Source of the DNA: Rhizobium sp. 11515TR
GTDB lineage: Bacteria > Pseudomonadota > Alphaproteobacteria > Rhizobiales > Rhizobiaceae
Assembly (NCBI RefSeq): GCF_002277895.1
Contig: NZ_CP023000.1
Coordinates: 372,001 to 436,000, forward strand
Reading direction: 5' to 3'
DNA length: 64,000 nucleotides
Position 1 is the stretch's first letter. Every line of letters begins with the position of its first letter. This document shows, piece by piece, positions 1 through 10,051 of this stretch. The position numbers were made by a program, and so were the translations under genes. The notes beneath the pieces are model-generated. The model was not told where the DNA came from. It did no database searches and worked only from the letters and a program-made list of their open reading frames with translations.

Positions 1-1
1 C

Positions 2-712
2 ATCGATCCTCTCGACCTTTGCAGACGAGCGGAAAGCGCGTATCTCGACGGTCGTGCACCACTGAATTCCGTGGAAGGATTCATACGGCAGATCATAGGC
101 TAGCGCGAATATATGCGCGGTATCTATTGGCTTAGCATGCGCGCTTACCGCGAAATGAATTTTTTCAACAGCGAGCGGCCACTCCCTGCATTTTATTGGT
201 CAGGCGAAACCGACATGAACTGTGTGGCCACGGTGGTGCGCGAAACACGAGCGAACGCCTATGCGCATCATATTCAACGCCTGATGATCACTGGCAACTT
301 CGCTCTTATCGCGGGTGTCGATCCCAGACAGGTGCACGAGTGGTACCTTGAAGTTTATGCGGACGCCTACGAATGGGTTGAAGTACCTAACGTGATCGGC
401 ATGAGTCAATTTGCCGACGGTGGTATCGTCGGTACGAAACCCTATGCTGCAAGCGGCAAGTACATATCGCACATGTCGGATTACTGTGCCAACTGCCGGT
501 TCAGCGTGGAAAAGCGAACCGGGGACGACGCTTGTCCTTTCAATTTTCTTTACTGGGACTTTCTCGCGCGCAACCGCAACCGCCTTTCCGTAAATCGGAG
601 ACTTTCACGGCAATACGCAAACTGGGATCGAATGGATGAGGCTGATCGCGCGGAGATAATCGAAAGCGCCGCCCGTTACCTTTCAAAACTTTCTCGACCT
701 GACGGAGTTTGA
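2..712 (+). pseudogene. FeS cryptochrome/photolyase (PhrB type), 3' part, interrupted by an in-frame stop
   Basis: The frame is open from the left edge, so the gene starts outside the window. The product matches the C-terminal half of iron-sulfur photolyases (PhrB-like, light-driven repair of (6-4) photoproducts with FAD). Cysteines in TDMNC, CANC and ACPF fit the four 4Fe-4S ligands of the family. Codon 101-103 is TAG inside the conserved stretch normally read as G-W-R-E-Y: here it reads RQIIG, stop, REYMRGIYW. A single TGG to TAG change explains this. The 199 codons left after the ATG at 113 would lack the N-terminal antenna domain and much of the FAD pocket, so activity is unlikely unless the stop is suppressed or is a sequence error. 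The stop at 710-712 overlaps the next gene by 4 bp. Confidence 0.85.
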
Positions 713-1413
713 CAGTGTTTTCTATGACGTCCCTTACCACGGGATATCGCGCTTTGGTGATAGGAGGATCAGGTGGTATCGGTTCGGCGATATCTGTCAT
801 GCTTGAGGGCGACCCAAGAATTGCCAGCGTCTCGACTTTGTCCCGATCGACAAATGGCTTCGATTTGGAAGACGAGATGAGCGTGCGCAGACATTCGAAC
901 GCGCTCGTCGCACCGTTTCACCTGATTGTCTGCGCAACCGGGGCGCTCACGATCGATGGCTCTCGCCCGGAAAAGAGCATACGCCAAATCAACCTCAGCA
1001 CCATGATGCGACAGTTCGCGGTCAACGCCGTCGGACCTGCGCTCGTACTAAAGCATTTCGCCCCCTTGATGGCGAATAAAGACCGAGCCTTGATCGTGAT
1101 GCTCTCCGCACGCCTCGGCTCCATCAGTGACAATCGGCTTGGTGGCTGGATCTCTTATCGCAGCTCGAAAGCGGCGCTGAACCAAATCGTAAGGACAGCC
1201 TCTATCGAACTTTTGAGGACACATCCTTCATGTGTACTCGCCGCCATACATCCAGGAACTGTTGAAACGCCACTTTCGGCACCCTTTTCCAATGGACATC
1301 ATCGGCTTTCACCGCAAGAAGCAGCAAGATCCATCCTCGAGCTCGCCAACAGCTTAACGCCCGAGCAAAGCGGCGGATTTTTCGCCTATGACGGCAGTCA
1401 GATTAGCTGGTAG
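709..1413 (+). CDS. short-chain dehydrogenase/reductase (C-factor-like)
   Basis: A 234-residue NAD(P)-dependent oxidoreductase of the classical SDR fold. It has the nucleotide-binding glycine motif GGSGGIGSA near residue 20 and the catalytic YxxxK in YRSSKAALN near residue 148; an HPGTVETPL segment follows, as in CsgA/C-factor-like SDRs. The first possible start is TTG at 709, overlapping the photolyase stop; an ATG at 724 is the alternative. The overlap indicates translation coupled to the photolyase, an arrangement I associate with this SDR subtype in alphaproteobacteria, which suggests a role in the light or oxidative-stress response. The substrate is unknown. Confidence 0.8.
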   Translation: MTVFSMTSLTTGYRALVIGGSGGIGSAISVMLEGDPRIASVSTLSRSTNGFDLEDEMSVRRHSNALVAPFHLIVCATGALTIDGSRPEKSIRQINLSTMMRQFAVNAVGPALVLKHFAPLMANKDRALIVMLSARLGSISDNRLGGWISYRSSKAALNQIVRTASIELLRTHPSCVLAAIHPGTVETPLSAPFSNGHHRLSPQEAARSILELANSLTPEQSGGFFAYDGSQISW

Positions 1414-2298
1414 AAACGACGTGGACCTAGGGCCAAACCGCTTGGGAATTTCTACCGATGGCTGCGGTGGCGACATATCTTTGAAAACTACGATAGAACT
1501 GGAAAAAGCTTGTCCAACACCGTCATTAAGTGAAATCTCCATAAGCGGACGTCGCGAGGCCTCCTGGCAAGGATCAGTAATAATGCGACCATTTTGTTTC
1601 GATGCCTACACTAATTCGATTGAGCATGCATCTGACTGTGTCTTGATTGCGTATTGAAGGCGTCTGTCGAACATCGGCGGCAGACAATGCGCCTGAGCGA
1701 CGCTGGACCGGCCGCAATTGTTCACCCCGCAGCGGCCGGTCCTCGGCAAGCAGTTTTTAAGGTGTACTAAGTTTTCACCGTAGGTGAGGCTGGCTACTGT
1801 ATCAGACCGCTACCCGCGATATGGGAGCCGTAGTCGCGTATGAAGGGGCAATTTTTCCAGGTTGCGTTATCAAGCGCATCGGTCATAGCAGCAAACATGC
1901 CGAAAATCCCGCATCTTCTGTTGTTCATGCGATCATGCGCCATGGGTCAGCGAAGACTGAACGTCCATGGTTATTAGAGAGTCGTGCGAATTATGCTCGG
2001 AAATTACTGATAAGCCGGCTTTGCCGGTCAGTCAAAGCAGCGGTGTCGTAGCCTCTACGTCAAAAATATCGCCACAATAATGGATGAGCTCTTGGATGAC
2101 TGATAATTATATGGGCCCCGCCAGCGGCAATTTCGCAATCCCTTCCCACGGCCCCTCTGATGGTCGTCATCGTGTCAAATAGAAGTTAGAAGGTATCGCC
2201 CGCCGCGTCAGACGCTTCGTATTTGGTGAAGAGAGTTGACCTAATACCGAACTAAAGTCTTGCGCACCGTTATCACGCGCGTCAACGGAATAGTAGAT
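1414..2298. other. intergenic region without a convincing gene
   Basis: About 880 bp. Short open frames on both strands (for example 1821-2051) show no recognisable family or convincing start. The clearest structure is a perfect 11-bp hairpin at 1705-1742, listed separately. Confidence 0.5.
1705..1742. terminator. strong hairpin, possible terminator
   Basis: GGACCGGCCGC at 1705-1715 pairs perfectly with GCGGCCGGTCC at 1732-1742 around a 16-nt loop. A short T run (1753-1757) follows on the + strand. It lies about 290 bp past the SDR stop, so it could end that transcript or an unrecognised small RNA. Confidence 0.45.
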
Positions 2299-3456
2299 AT
2301 GATCAATCCATTTGTCCAACCGCTTGCTACTTGCTGCAAGCGAAGCTTATTTGTTGCCGCCGTAAACGTTATTGCCGCTCCCTTCGGGACTTTATCAGCA
2401 ACGGAGGCTCCTGCCGTTCCGGTGACTGCCATTGTGACACACACAGAGACCATCGATCGAGTGATCAATGGCATAGGTACCGTCGCCCCCCTCCAGTCTG
2501 TTACCGTTCGCCCGCGCGTTGATGGCCAGGTCGTCGACATGCCGTTTACCGAGGGGCAGATGGTAGAGAAGGGAGATGTTTTGCTTAGGCTCGATGACCG
2601 CGAGCTCCTGTCGGCTCTGGCCTCCGCCAAAGCAAAGCAAGCTCAAGATGAGGCGCAATTGAATAGCGCGCGCGCAGACGCACAGCGTTATGTGGCGCTC
2701 GCAGATAAAGGCATAGCCTCGGCCGCGACGCTCGAACAGAAAACCGCATCCAGCGAGCAGTATGCGGCCGCGGTGCAATACGACCAGGCTGTCGTCGAGA
2801 ATGCGAAAACCCAGCTCGGATTTGCAACTGTTACCGCCCCACTCTCCGGGCGCACAGGATTCAAGCAGGTTGATGTTGGAAGCATTGTCAGCGCGAGTTC
2901 GACGACCGGTATTGTGACCATCACACAGATGAACCCGATCGGCGTATCGTTCGTTGCGCCAGGTGACAGGTTCGGCGAAATTAGGGACGCGCTTGTCAAG
3001 GGCATTGCCGAGGTTACGCTGACGACCACGGATAGCAGCCGAACCCTAGCCAAGGGCAAATTGACTACCCTCGACAATGCAGTCGACACCGCGACGGGCT
3101 CCATCCATCTCAAGGCGAGCTTCGACAATAAGGCTGGCATTCTGTGGCCCGGTCTTCCGGTTGCAACGACACTGACGGTGGAAAAGCGGTCTGGGGTCGT
3201 CGTCCCAGACAAGGCATTGGCCAGGGGCCGTGATGGGCTCTACGCCTACGTCGTTCGGTCAGATGGAATCGTGGAGAAGAGAGCCGTCAAAACCGCCTTT
3301 GTCACGGGCGCGAGGGCGCTTGTGACCGAGGGCATAAAGGACGGCGAACAAGTCGTGATGGACGGCCAGTCACGCATCGGTGATGGTGCCAAGGTTTCTG
3401 TCACTCCCTGGTCGGGATCTCCGATCGGCGAGCTCACCGAAGAGGCTAGGCCATGA
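2299..3456 (+). CDS. RND efflux periplasmic adaptor (membrane fusion protein)
   Basis: Periplasmic adaptor subunit that links an inner-membrane RND pump to an outer-membrane channel. The ATG at 2299 gives 385 residues starting with a Sec-type signal region (hydrophobic stretch about residues 15-30). A TTG 39 bp upstream is also possible but would add residues ahead of the signal. A lipoyl half-motif (VRPRVDGQVVDMPFTEGQMV) is followed by an alanine/glutamine-rich helical hairpin, a second lipoyl half (FATVTAPLSGRTGF) and beta-barrel and membrane-proximal domains. The stop overlaps the permease start by 4 bp. No outer-membrane channel gene is nearby. The pump partner is frameshifted, so the adaptor may no longer work with it. 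Confidence 0.9.
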   Translation: MINPFVQPLATCCKRSLFVAAVNVIAAPFGTLSATEAPAVPVTAIVTHTETIDRVINGIGTVAPLQSVTVRPRVDGQVVDMPFTEGQMVEKGDVLLRLDDRELLSALASAKAKQAQDEAQLNSARADAQRYVALADKGIASAATLEQKTASSEQYAAAVQYDQAVVENAKTQLGFATVTAPLSGRTGFKQVDVGSIVSASSTTGIVTITQMNPIGVSFVAPGDRFGEIRDALVKGIAEVTLTTTDSSRTLAKGKLTTLDNAVDTATGSIHLKASFDNKAGILWPGLPVATTLTVEKRSGVVVPDKALARGRDGLYAYVVRSDGIVEKRAVKTAFVTGARALVTEGIKDGEQVVMDGQSRIGDGAKVSVTPWSGSPIGELTEEARP

Positions 3457-6400
3457 CCAGTCAAGACGGTGCCTCTTCTTCAAGAGCCGGTGGCTTTTTC
3501 GATTTCTTCATTACACATCCGGTTGCAACCGGGCTGATTATGAGTGGTCTGTTCCTGCTGGGTGCGATCTGCTATCCATTCATGCCGGTATCGGCCCTTC
3601 CTCAGATCGACTTTCCGACGATACAGATTGCCGCCAGCCTTCCGGGTGCTTCGCCGGAGACGATGGCGGCGAGTGTCGCGCAGCCGATCGAGGATGCATT
3701 GTCGCATGTCAGCGGTATCACCGAAATGACCTCCAACAGTTCGCTGGGGACGACCTCGATCACGGTCCAGTTCGGCTTGAACCAGAACATCCAAACTGCT
3801 GCCAGCGACGTTCAGACCGCGATCAGCGAGGCGAGCGGTCAGCTGCCCAAAGATATGCCTTCATCGCCAACGGTGCACAAGGCAAATCCCGCCGACGCTC
3901 CAGTCATGCAGCTATCTGCCACCTCCGACACTCTCACTCTTCCGGAGCTTGACGAATATATCGAGCGCAATGTTGCATCGAAGATCGGGCAAGTTTCTGG
4001 GGTCGCCTTCGTCAATATCGGGGCAAGCAGAAGCCGGCAATTCGCGTCGCGGTCGATCCAGGCAGGCTGGCTCAGGCAGATGTCACCTTGGAGGATGTGC
4101 GGAGCGCAATCGGAAATCTCAGTCTGAGCGCACCCAAGGGCAATATTGACGATCCGACCCGAACCTTTCCGATCGAAACGAACGACCAGATCCGCAGCAG
4201 CGCGGCATGGAATGATGCTGTCATCGCCTATCGCAATGGTGGTCCCGTGCGAATTCGTGACATCGGCCAGGCTATCGATGGCGCCGAGGATAACAAGATG
4301 GCGCACTGGACAAACGGGAAGCGTGGCATAGCGCTGGACGTCTTCCGCCAGCCTGGCGCGAATGTCATTGCGGTCGTCGATGCGGTCAAAGAACAATTGC
4401 CCGCCCTCCAGGCATCACTGCCGAGGTCTATAAAGCTCGAGCTGGTGACGGATCGCACCTCGACGATCAGGGCATCTGTGGACGATGTTCAGTTTACGCT
4501 GATCTTGTCGATCGGCCTCGTTGTCGTGGTGATTTTCCTGTTCTTGCGCAATCTGCGCGCTACCGTCATTCCGGTGCTTACCCTTCCTATAGCGCTCGCC
4601 GGATCGCTTGCGCCGATGTGGGCACTCGGTTTCAGCCTGGATAATCTCTCATTGATGGCGCTTGTGGTGGCGGTAGGCTTTGTCGTCGATGACGCAATCG
4701 TCATGCTCGAGAATATAACGCGGCATATAGAAGCCGGCATGGAACCAATTCAGGCAGCTCGCAGGGGCGCTCGCGAGATCGGCTTTACGATCGTCTCGAT
4801 CAGCCTATCGCTGATTGCAGTATTGATCCCCATCCTTCTGATGGGCGGCATTGTCGGTCGGTTGTTTCGCGAGTTTGCGGTGACTTTGACCATCACGATC
4901 GTCATTTCCGCTATCGTCTCTCTTACGCTGACACCAATGCTGGCGGCCAAGCTCGTTCGTCCAGTCAACGATCATTCGCGCGGGCGCATTTATCGCGCAG
5001 GTGAGGCCTTCTTCGACCGTTTAACTAGCCTCTATATCCGAAGCCTTGAGCCTGTGATCGCTCATAAGTTCCTGACACTTTTCGTTTTTGTCGGTACGAT
5101 CGCAATCACAGCCTATCTTTTCATCATCGCTCCGAAAGGGTTCTTTCCGGAGCAGGATACCGGCTTCATTGCCGGCTTGTCGCAAGCTTCGCCCGACATT
5201 TCCTTCACGGAAATGGCAAAGCTCCAGGAACGCGTCAGCGCCATCATCATGAAAGATCCGGCCGTCTATAGCGTATTCATGGATATCGGTGGCGGCAATG
5301 GCGGGAACGCTCTCAACCAGGGCCATGTCAACATAACCTTGAAACCTCTGAAAGATAGAGACGCCAGTGCCAAGCAAGTCATAGACAGACTAGGCACCGC
5401 GCTGGCCTCGCAACAGGGTATCAAGCTCTTCATGCAGTCGGCCCAGGATATAAATATCGGGGCACGCCCCGCCAAGACGCAATACCAGTTCACGCTGCAG
5501 GACGCCGATATTCAAGAGCTCGGAGATTGGGCAGTGAAGGTGACCAACGGCCTTCAGGGGCTCTCCTCGCTGCGCGATGTCGGCAGTGATCAACAGGCAG
5601 AGGCCCCCAACCTCGCCATCAAGATAGACCGCGCGGCGGCATCCCTCTACGGGGTCCTTCCGTCTACGATCGACGAGACCCTTTACGATGCCTTCGGTCA
5701 ACGGCAAGTTGCCTCCTACTCGACCCAGACAGATACATTCCGTGTTATTCTTGAAGTCCTGCCGAACCTTCAGCGTGATATTGCAACGCTTGACCGTCTT
5801 TCGGTTCGTGCAAGCAATGGAACCTTGGTGCCGCTTTCAGTCGTTGCGAAATGGACGACAAACAGTGTGTCGCCGGTCTCGATCTCCCATCAGGGTCAAT
5901 CGCCAGCCGTTACCATATCCTTCAACCTCGCGCCGAATGTAGCACTCGGAGAAGCCACCCAGGCAATCGAGAAAGCCGTCGCGGAAATGCATCCGCCCGC
6001 CACGCTGCAGACGAGCTTCTCCGGAAGCGCCAAGGCGTTCAAGGATTCGCTCGGTACGGTGCCACTTCTAATATTGGCATCACTGCTGGTGGTCTACATC
6101 ATTCTCGGCGTTCTCTACGAAAGCCTTATTCACCCACTGACAATCCTTTCCACCCTGCCCTCGGCTGGTCTGGGCGCATTACTCGCCCTGCAACTGGCAG
6201 GATTCGACTTCGGCCTAGTTGCGATGATCGGCGTGATCCTTCTGATCGGCATCGTCAAAAAGAACGGGATCATGCTCGTTGACTTTGCAATACAGGCGGA
6301 ACGTGATGAAGGCCTCGACAGCCGGGACGCCATTGTCAAAGCCGCGCAAATGCGATTTCGCCCGATCCTGATGACGACGATGGCCGCCCTTCTTGGCGGG

Positions 6401-6610
6401 CTTCCGTTGGCCATAGGGCATGGAGCCGGCTCCGAATTACGCCAGCCGCTCGGCTACGCCATCGTCGGCGGCCTTATGGTCAGCCAGGTGCTTACCCTTT
6501 ATACAACCCCGGTCATCTATCTCTTGCTCGACAGGCTTCGCAATAAACGCAGCGACAGCCCTGATGGCCAAATCGAAGTTCGATCCATGGCGGGGTCTAT
6601 CGCCCACTGA
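3453..6610 (+). pseudogene. RND efflux permease, broken by a one-base frameshift
   Basis: Together the two frames encode about 1050 residues, normal for a hydrophobe/amphiphile efflux (HAE1, MdtB/MuxB-like) RND pump. The 5' frame (3453-4127) holds the first membrane segment and periplasmic porter domain up to VAFVNIGASRSRQ. From about 4020 the homology continues in another frame, GKQKPAIRVAVDPGRL, into the frame that ends at 6610. The break falls in a GGGG run at 4020-4023; one more G would restore IGGKQKPAIRV. The downstream frame keeps the RND membrane motifs (GFVVDDAIVMLEN; LIGIVKKNGIMLVDFA). No slippery heptamer or stimulatory hairpin was evident, so mutation or sequence error is likelier than programmed frameshifting. 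The substrate cannot be read from sequence. Confidence 0.85.
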
Positions 6611-6807
6611 TCTTAGATTTCGCAAAAGAGGAATACACTGGGCCTGCTGCCGCTATATCCCTCGGCAAAGTATCGGCTGGATATTTTTCAGCGAAAGAGT
6701 TCCTTCTTATGTCAGTCCGCAAAATGCACTGGCCGGCGACATGGTCACGATTTCAAACTGCGCGGACGTTATCCGGATTTCATCCAGCAATTCGAAAGGC
6801 AAAGTCG

Positions 6808-7239
6808 CTAAATACTATTTGTGGAATTGATTTGAATATAATCAGCAGCCAGAACGAGGCTTGCCGGCGGGAGTCGGTCCTGATCTCCGGCGACGACCGC
6901 AGATATATATTCGAGCGCATTCGCAATTCCGTTCATTGTGTAAGGCTTCTCGATAGCACCAAGGGCACCTGCAAAGTCGGGTGGCAGCTTTTTGATATTG
7001 CCACTGACGAAGACGTACGGGATACCTCTTTCAGCCAGCGCTCGCCCAAAATCGATACCCGTCGGCCCGTCCTGCAACTGAATGTCCACGAAGGCAAATT
7101 CTGGCGGCGAGGTTCCCAACAATTCCATTGCTTGGGCGCCACTTGCCGCCTGTCCGACAACCGTATGACCGGCAGCCTCGATCTCCCATTGGAGCTCCAT
7201 CGCAAGCAACATTTCGTCTTCAACGACCAAGACTTTCAT
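6808..7239 (-). CDS. single-domain response regulator
   Basis: A 143-residue receiver domain with no output domain. It has acidic residues E7-D8, the phospho-acceptor D52 in FVDIQL, S79 in FVSGN and K98 in EKPYT. The ATG at 7239 is preceded by a strong AGGAGG site. A longer reading frame upstream is not needed. It lies 14 bp downstream of the LOV sensor kinase on the same strand, so the two very probably form an operon. Single-domain regulators of this type, paired with HWE/HisKA_2 kinases in alphaproteobacteria, act as phospho-sinks or shuttles. Confidence 0.88.
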   Translation of the reverse strand: MKVLVVEDEMLLAMELQWEIEAAGHTVVGQAASGAQAMELLGTSPPEFAFVDIQLQDGPTGIDFGRALAERGIPYVFVSGNIKKLPPDFAGALGAIEKPYTMNGIANALEYISAVVAGDQDRLPPASLVLAADYIQINSTNSI

Positions 7240-7253
7240 AGCAGTAGTTCCTC

Positions 7254-8360
7254 CTAGCTTTCGACCCGTAAAGTGACATCCACGGTCGTATGCCGCCCTT
7301 CGCACTTTCGCTCGATTGTCGCGCCTACCTGAAGCGCCGACCTCTCCAGAAGCAGCCGACTCAATTCTGCGCTCACCTCATCCGGGGTAACCGGTTCCGA
7401 TATATCCTCCACCCTGATGAGGAGGCATCCGTTGAACTGTTTGACGACAACATGAATGTCACCTCCGCCTTCCCCGATCCCACGACGGAGGGCATCGCCG
7501 ATCAACTCGTTCACGATAAGCGACAGGGGCGACGCCTTCGCTGCTGGAACATAAGCTGGCGAAATATCGAGCGTCAGTCGTATATCATCACGCTTGATAG
7601 CTCCGAGCAGGTCCAAAACGAGCTCATGCGCGAAGTCACCCAGGTCGAAGCGAGTGACGTCATTGGTTGTAAAAAGTTTACGCTGGACGGTACTGATTGC
7701 TTCGATCCGGTTGAGCACTGACATCAAGGCATCTTGCTGACCCTGATCCTTTGTCAACCTCAACTGCATCTTGACGATCGAAGCCATGGTGAGAAGATTG
7801 TTTCTGACACGATGATCAACCTCATGAATCAACAGGGTCTTTGCCGTCAGTGCAGCGCGCAAATCTTTGGTGCGATCCTTAACCTCTTCTTCGGCCTGAT
7901 GACGGGCTGATGCCAGATCCGCTTCCCTGCTTTTGATGTTCGTAAAGTCGAGCTGCGAAGCGAAGAAATAAATAATCTGGCCCTGGCGGTCCCAAACGGG
8001 GCTGATGAACAGTGCATTCCAGAACGTGCTGCCATCCTTCTTATAGTTCAAAATGTCGACGGCTACGCCGCGTCCACCGGCAATTGCATCGCGGACAACA
8101 GCGACAGTCTCCCGATTGGTCTCCGCGCCTTGCAGAATTCGACAATTGCGCCCGATCAACTCGTCGTTCGTGTAGCCCGTCAGCCGTTCGAAGGCTCCGT
8201 TGCAAAAGATGATCGGGTTATCATGTTGGTTTGGGTCGGTAATAATCATCGGCATACGCGTCGCCTTGAAGGCCGCGGCGAAGGGGTCCTCGCTCGCATG
8301 AGCCGCTACAAGCCGTTCACCCGCTTGCCTTGCATCTTTCTGGTCCTGATCTCGGTCCAT
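7254..8360 (-). CDS. LOV-domain blue-light sensor histidine kinase (HisKA_2/HWE-like)
   Basis: A cytoplasmic photoreceptor of 368 residues. Residues about 28-140 form a LOV domain with the flavin-binding signature GRNCRILQ; C73 is the expected photo-adduct cysteine. A coiled helix (about 142-172) leads to the dimerisation/phospho-acceptor block HEVDHRVRNNL, with H183 the likely phosphorylation site. The C-terminal ATPase domain keeps an N-box asparagine (NELIGDAL), but the usual DxGxG and GLG glycine motifs are missing (EDISEPV; LLLERSALQVG), so catalysis may be weak or lost. It is the first gene of a two-gene operon with the receiver protein. Its position next to RpoE-ChrR and photolyase genes suggests light-stress signalling. 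Confidence 0.87.
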   Translation of the reverse strand: MDRDQDQKDARQAGERLVAAHASEDPFAAAFKATRMPMIITDPNQHDNPIIFCNGAFERLTGYTNDELIGRNCRILQGAETNRETVAVVRDAIAGGRGVAVDILNYKKDGSTFWNALFISPVWDRQGQIIYFFASQLDFTNIKSREADLASARHQAEEEVKDRTKDLRAALTAKTLLIHEVDHRVRNNLLTMASIVKMQLRLTKDQGQQDALMSVLNRIEAISTVQRKLFTTNDVTRFDLGDFAHELVLDLLGAIKRDDIRLTLDISPAYVPAAKASPLSLIVNELIGDALRRGIGEGGGDIHVVVKQFNGCLLIRVEDISEPVTPDEVSAELSRLLLERSALQVGATIERKCEGRHTTVDVTLRVES

Positions 8361-8714
8361 AATACTCGATCCCGTACCTAGAGGAGCGAAATTGGGGGTG
8401 GCCGATTAAATTTCAAGAGTAGCTGTTTTTATGGATCCACAAATTGAACAGTTTTTCCGATAGGAGAGCTTCTTGATATGGCCAATGCCAACATTAAAAC
8501 ATAGTAAGTTATATCAAATCAGATCACCATCTTCCTTGATATTCCCGGAAAATCTGCCATTTACCGGATCTTTTACTATCGTCGCTCCATCTCGACCCGA
8601 ATACCACTCGTGCTGCTACCCGTTTAACTACATAACGGAAATGATCAGGACGAATTATTGTTCCGATTAAACCATCGCCAAACTCCAATGGCATTAGCAT
8701 TCAGTCAAACGCAA
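8361..8714. other. intergenic region, nothing recognised
   Basis: About 350 AT-richer bases between the 5' end of the LOV kinase gene and the 3' end of chrR. It must hold the kinase promoter, but I could not identify a motif. A 65-codon frame (8473-8670, +) shows no family resemblance. Confidence 0.4.
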
Positions 8715-9365
8715 TCATATGCCGGCGAAAGGTCCAAGCAATCTGCCAAGTAATCCCTTAAAGCGGACATGTCCCTCGATAGCTGCCAGGGATATGCACT
8801 CGCCGTCGCTGCCGATCACCGGACTATGATCCGTCTCATCATCACCTTCGACGAAGTCACCCGGCTCGTAACGATTATTGCCGTCCGAAAACGATCCTTT
8901 CAGAACCTGCGTCACCTCGAGATCCGTATGCCCGTGCGCCGGCATGTGCTTATTCGCTTTTACCTTCAGCAGAATCACCTTGGCTTCTGGCGCGTGAGGC
9001 ACGCGAATGCGGCTAAGCCTGACCCCCGGCCCCACGGGACGCCAGGGACCTACTTCGCAACCGGCCAGTGGGCTTGGAAGAATGATGCCATCGACGGACG
9101 CCGGTGAGCGACGCGGCGCGATGTGGCTCGTCATCCCGTCTAGATCCAAACGCTCAAGCGTTTGTTGAAGCGCCCTAGGAGAAAGCGCCTGTGCTTCCGT
9201 CCGGATCAGCATCTCCCCGCCAACGGCCTCGAATGTCGCCACGCGCCTCTGACAGAAAGGGCAACCGCTCAAATGAGCGCCAACAACGAGTGAGGGACCG
9301 GCCGGCAACGTGCCTGCAGCATAACGCAGGAGTGTCTGATCGCTGGGATGATGCTTGTTCGTCAT
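8715..9365 (-). CDS. chrR: ChrR-type zinc anti-sigma factor with cupin domain
   Basis: Anti-sigma factor of 216 residues. The N-terminal zinc-binding anti-sigma domain shows H6, H31, C35 and C38 (HLSGCPFC). The C-terminal cupin domain carries H144, H146, E150 and H180, matching the metal ligands of Rhodobacter ChrR, whose cupin domain is needed to respond to singlet oxygen. The start codon overlaps the stop of the sigma factor gene (ATGA), so both are translated in a fixed ratio. It should bind and hold the sigma factor until singlet oxygen or organic peroxide releases it. Confidence 0.93.
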   Translation of the reverse strand: MTNKHHPSDQTLLRYAAGTLPAGPSLVVGAHLSGCPFCQRRVATFEAVGGEMLIRTEAQALSPRALQQTLERLDLDGMTSHIAPRRSPASVDGIILPSPLAGCEVGPWRPVGPGVRLSRIRVPHAPEAKVILLKVKANKHMPAHGHTDLEVTQVLKGSFSDGNNRYEPGDFVEGDDETDHSPVIGSDGECISLAAIEGHVRFKGLLGRLLGPFAGI

Positions 9366-9940
9366 AATGTTTCTTCCAGCATATCCCTTAGTTTTCCAAG
9401 CGCACGCCTGATACGGGATTTCACAGTGCCGAGCGGTAGGTCCAATTCCCTCGCAATTTCAGAGTGAGGACGATCACGGAAAAAGGACAATCTGATGATC
9501 TCTTCCTGTTCGGAACTCAGCGCTTGAAGCGCGGCGCGAACCTTTTCCTCATCCGCCCTGATAAACAAAATCTCCTCAGGAGTAGGTTCAGCAGCCTGCA
9601 TGATCTCAGTTTCGTTACCATAAGGCTGATTTGATGACTTTAACTTGCGCTGAAAATCAATCCGCAAGTTGCGGGCTATCGTGAAAATCCATGTCATCGC
9701 GCTGGCGCGCGCGGGATCAAAATAACAGGCCTTGCGCCAGACCATAAGCATCGCCTCTTGGGCAATTTCTTCGGCAATTTCAGCCGTCGAGCCCGAGCGC
9801 ATCATGAACGCCTTGATCCTGGGCGCTGCAAAATTGAAGAGCTCGGCAAAGGCCTGGCGATCCTGACGGGTTGCTATCGCCAGAACAAGTTGATTGACCG
9901 CTTCGCGCGACAATGGATCGTGCTCGTGCAAAGTCGTCAC
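9362..9940 (-). CDS. rpoE: ECF sigma factor RpoE (ECF11-type, ChrR-controlled)
   Basis: An ECF sigma factor of 192 residues. Region 2 is AEEIAQEAMLMVWRKA and the following MTWIFTIARNLRID; region 4 is SSEQEEIIRLSFF through GTVKSRIRRALGKL. I chose GTG 9940 because it follows an AAAGGAG site at good spacing and because the candidate -10 box lies at 10020-10025, which puts the upstream ATG at 10015 at or before the transcript start. The longer open frame up to 10396 is not needed. It is co-transcribed with chrR, and its probable targets surround it. Confidence 0.9.
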   Translation of the reverse strand: MTTLHEHDPLSREAVNQLVLAIATRQDRQAFAELFNFAAPRIKAFMMRSGSTAEIAEEIAQEAMLMVWRKACYFDPARASAMTWIFTIARNLRIDFQRKLKSSNQPYGNETEIMQAAEPTPEEILFIRADEEKVRAALQALSSEQEEIIRLSFFRDRPHSEIARELDLPLGTVKSRIRRALGKLRDMLEETL

Positions 9941-10019
9941 CGCTCGTCTCCTTTCGAAGGCGATGATGATGTTCTGTTTGCCACGGCTATCGATAGGCGG
10001 TGCTGAAACATTCATACGC

Positions 10020-10049
10020 TTTCTACGATGGGCAATGCCGCTTGGATCC
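10020..10049 (-). promoter_or_regulatory. candidate RpoE-dependent promoter of rpoE-chrR
   Basis: On the minus strand GGATCC (10049-10044) is followed after exactly 18 bp by TAGAAA (10025-10020). This fits the TGATCC-N18-TA pattern known for Rhodobacter RpoE promoters, except for the first base. It would make the sigma operon autoregulated, as expected for this class. Confidence 0.5.
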
Positions 10050-10051
10050 CA

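Noticed and set aside
3453..6610. Programmed ribosomal frameshift in the RND pump
   Set aside because: Only a GGGG run, without a slippery heptamer or evident downstream structure; RND pumps are not known to use frameshifting.
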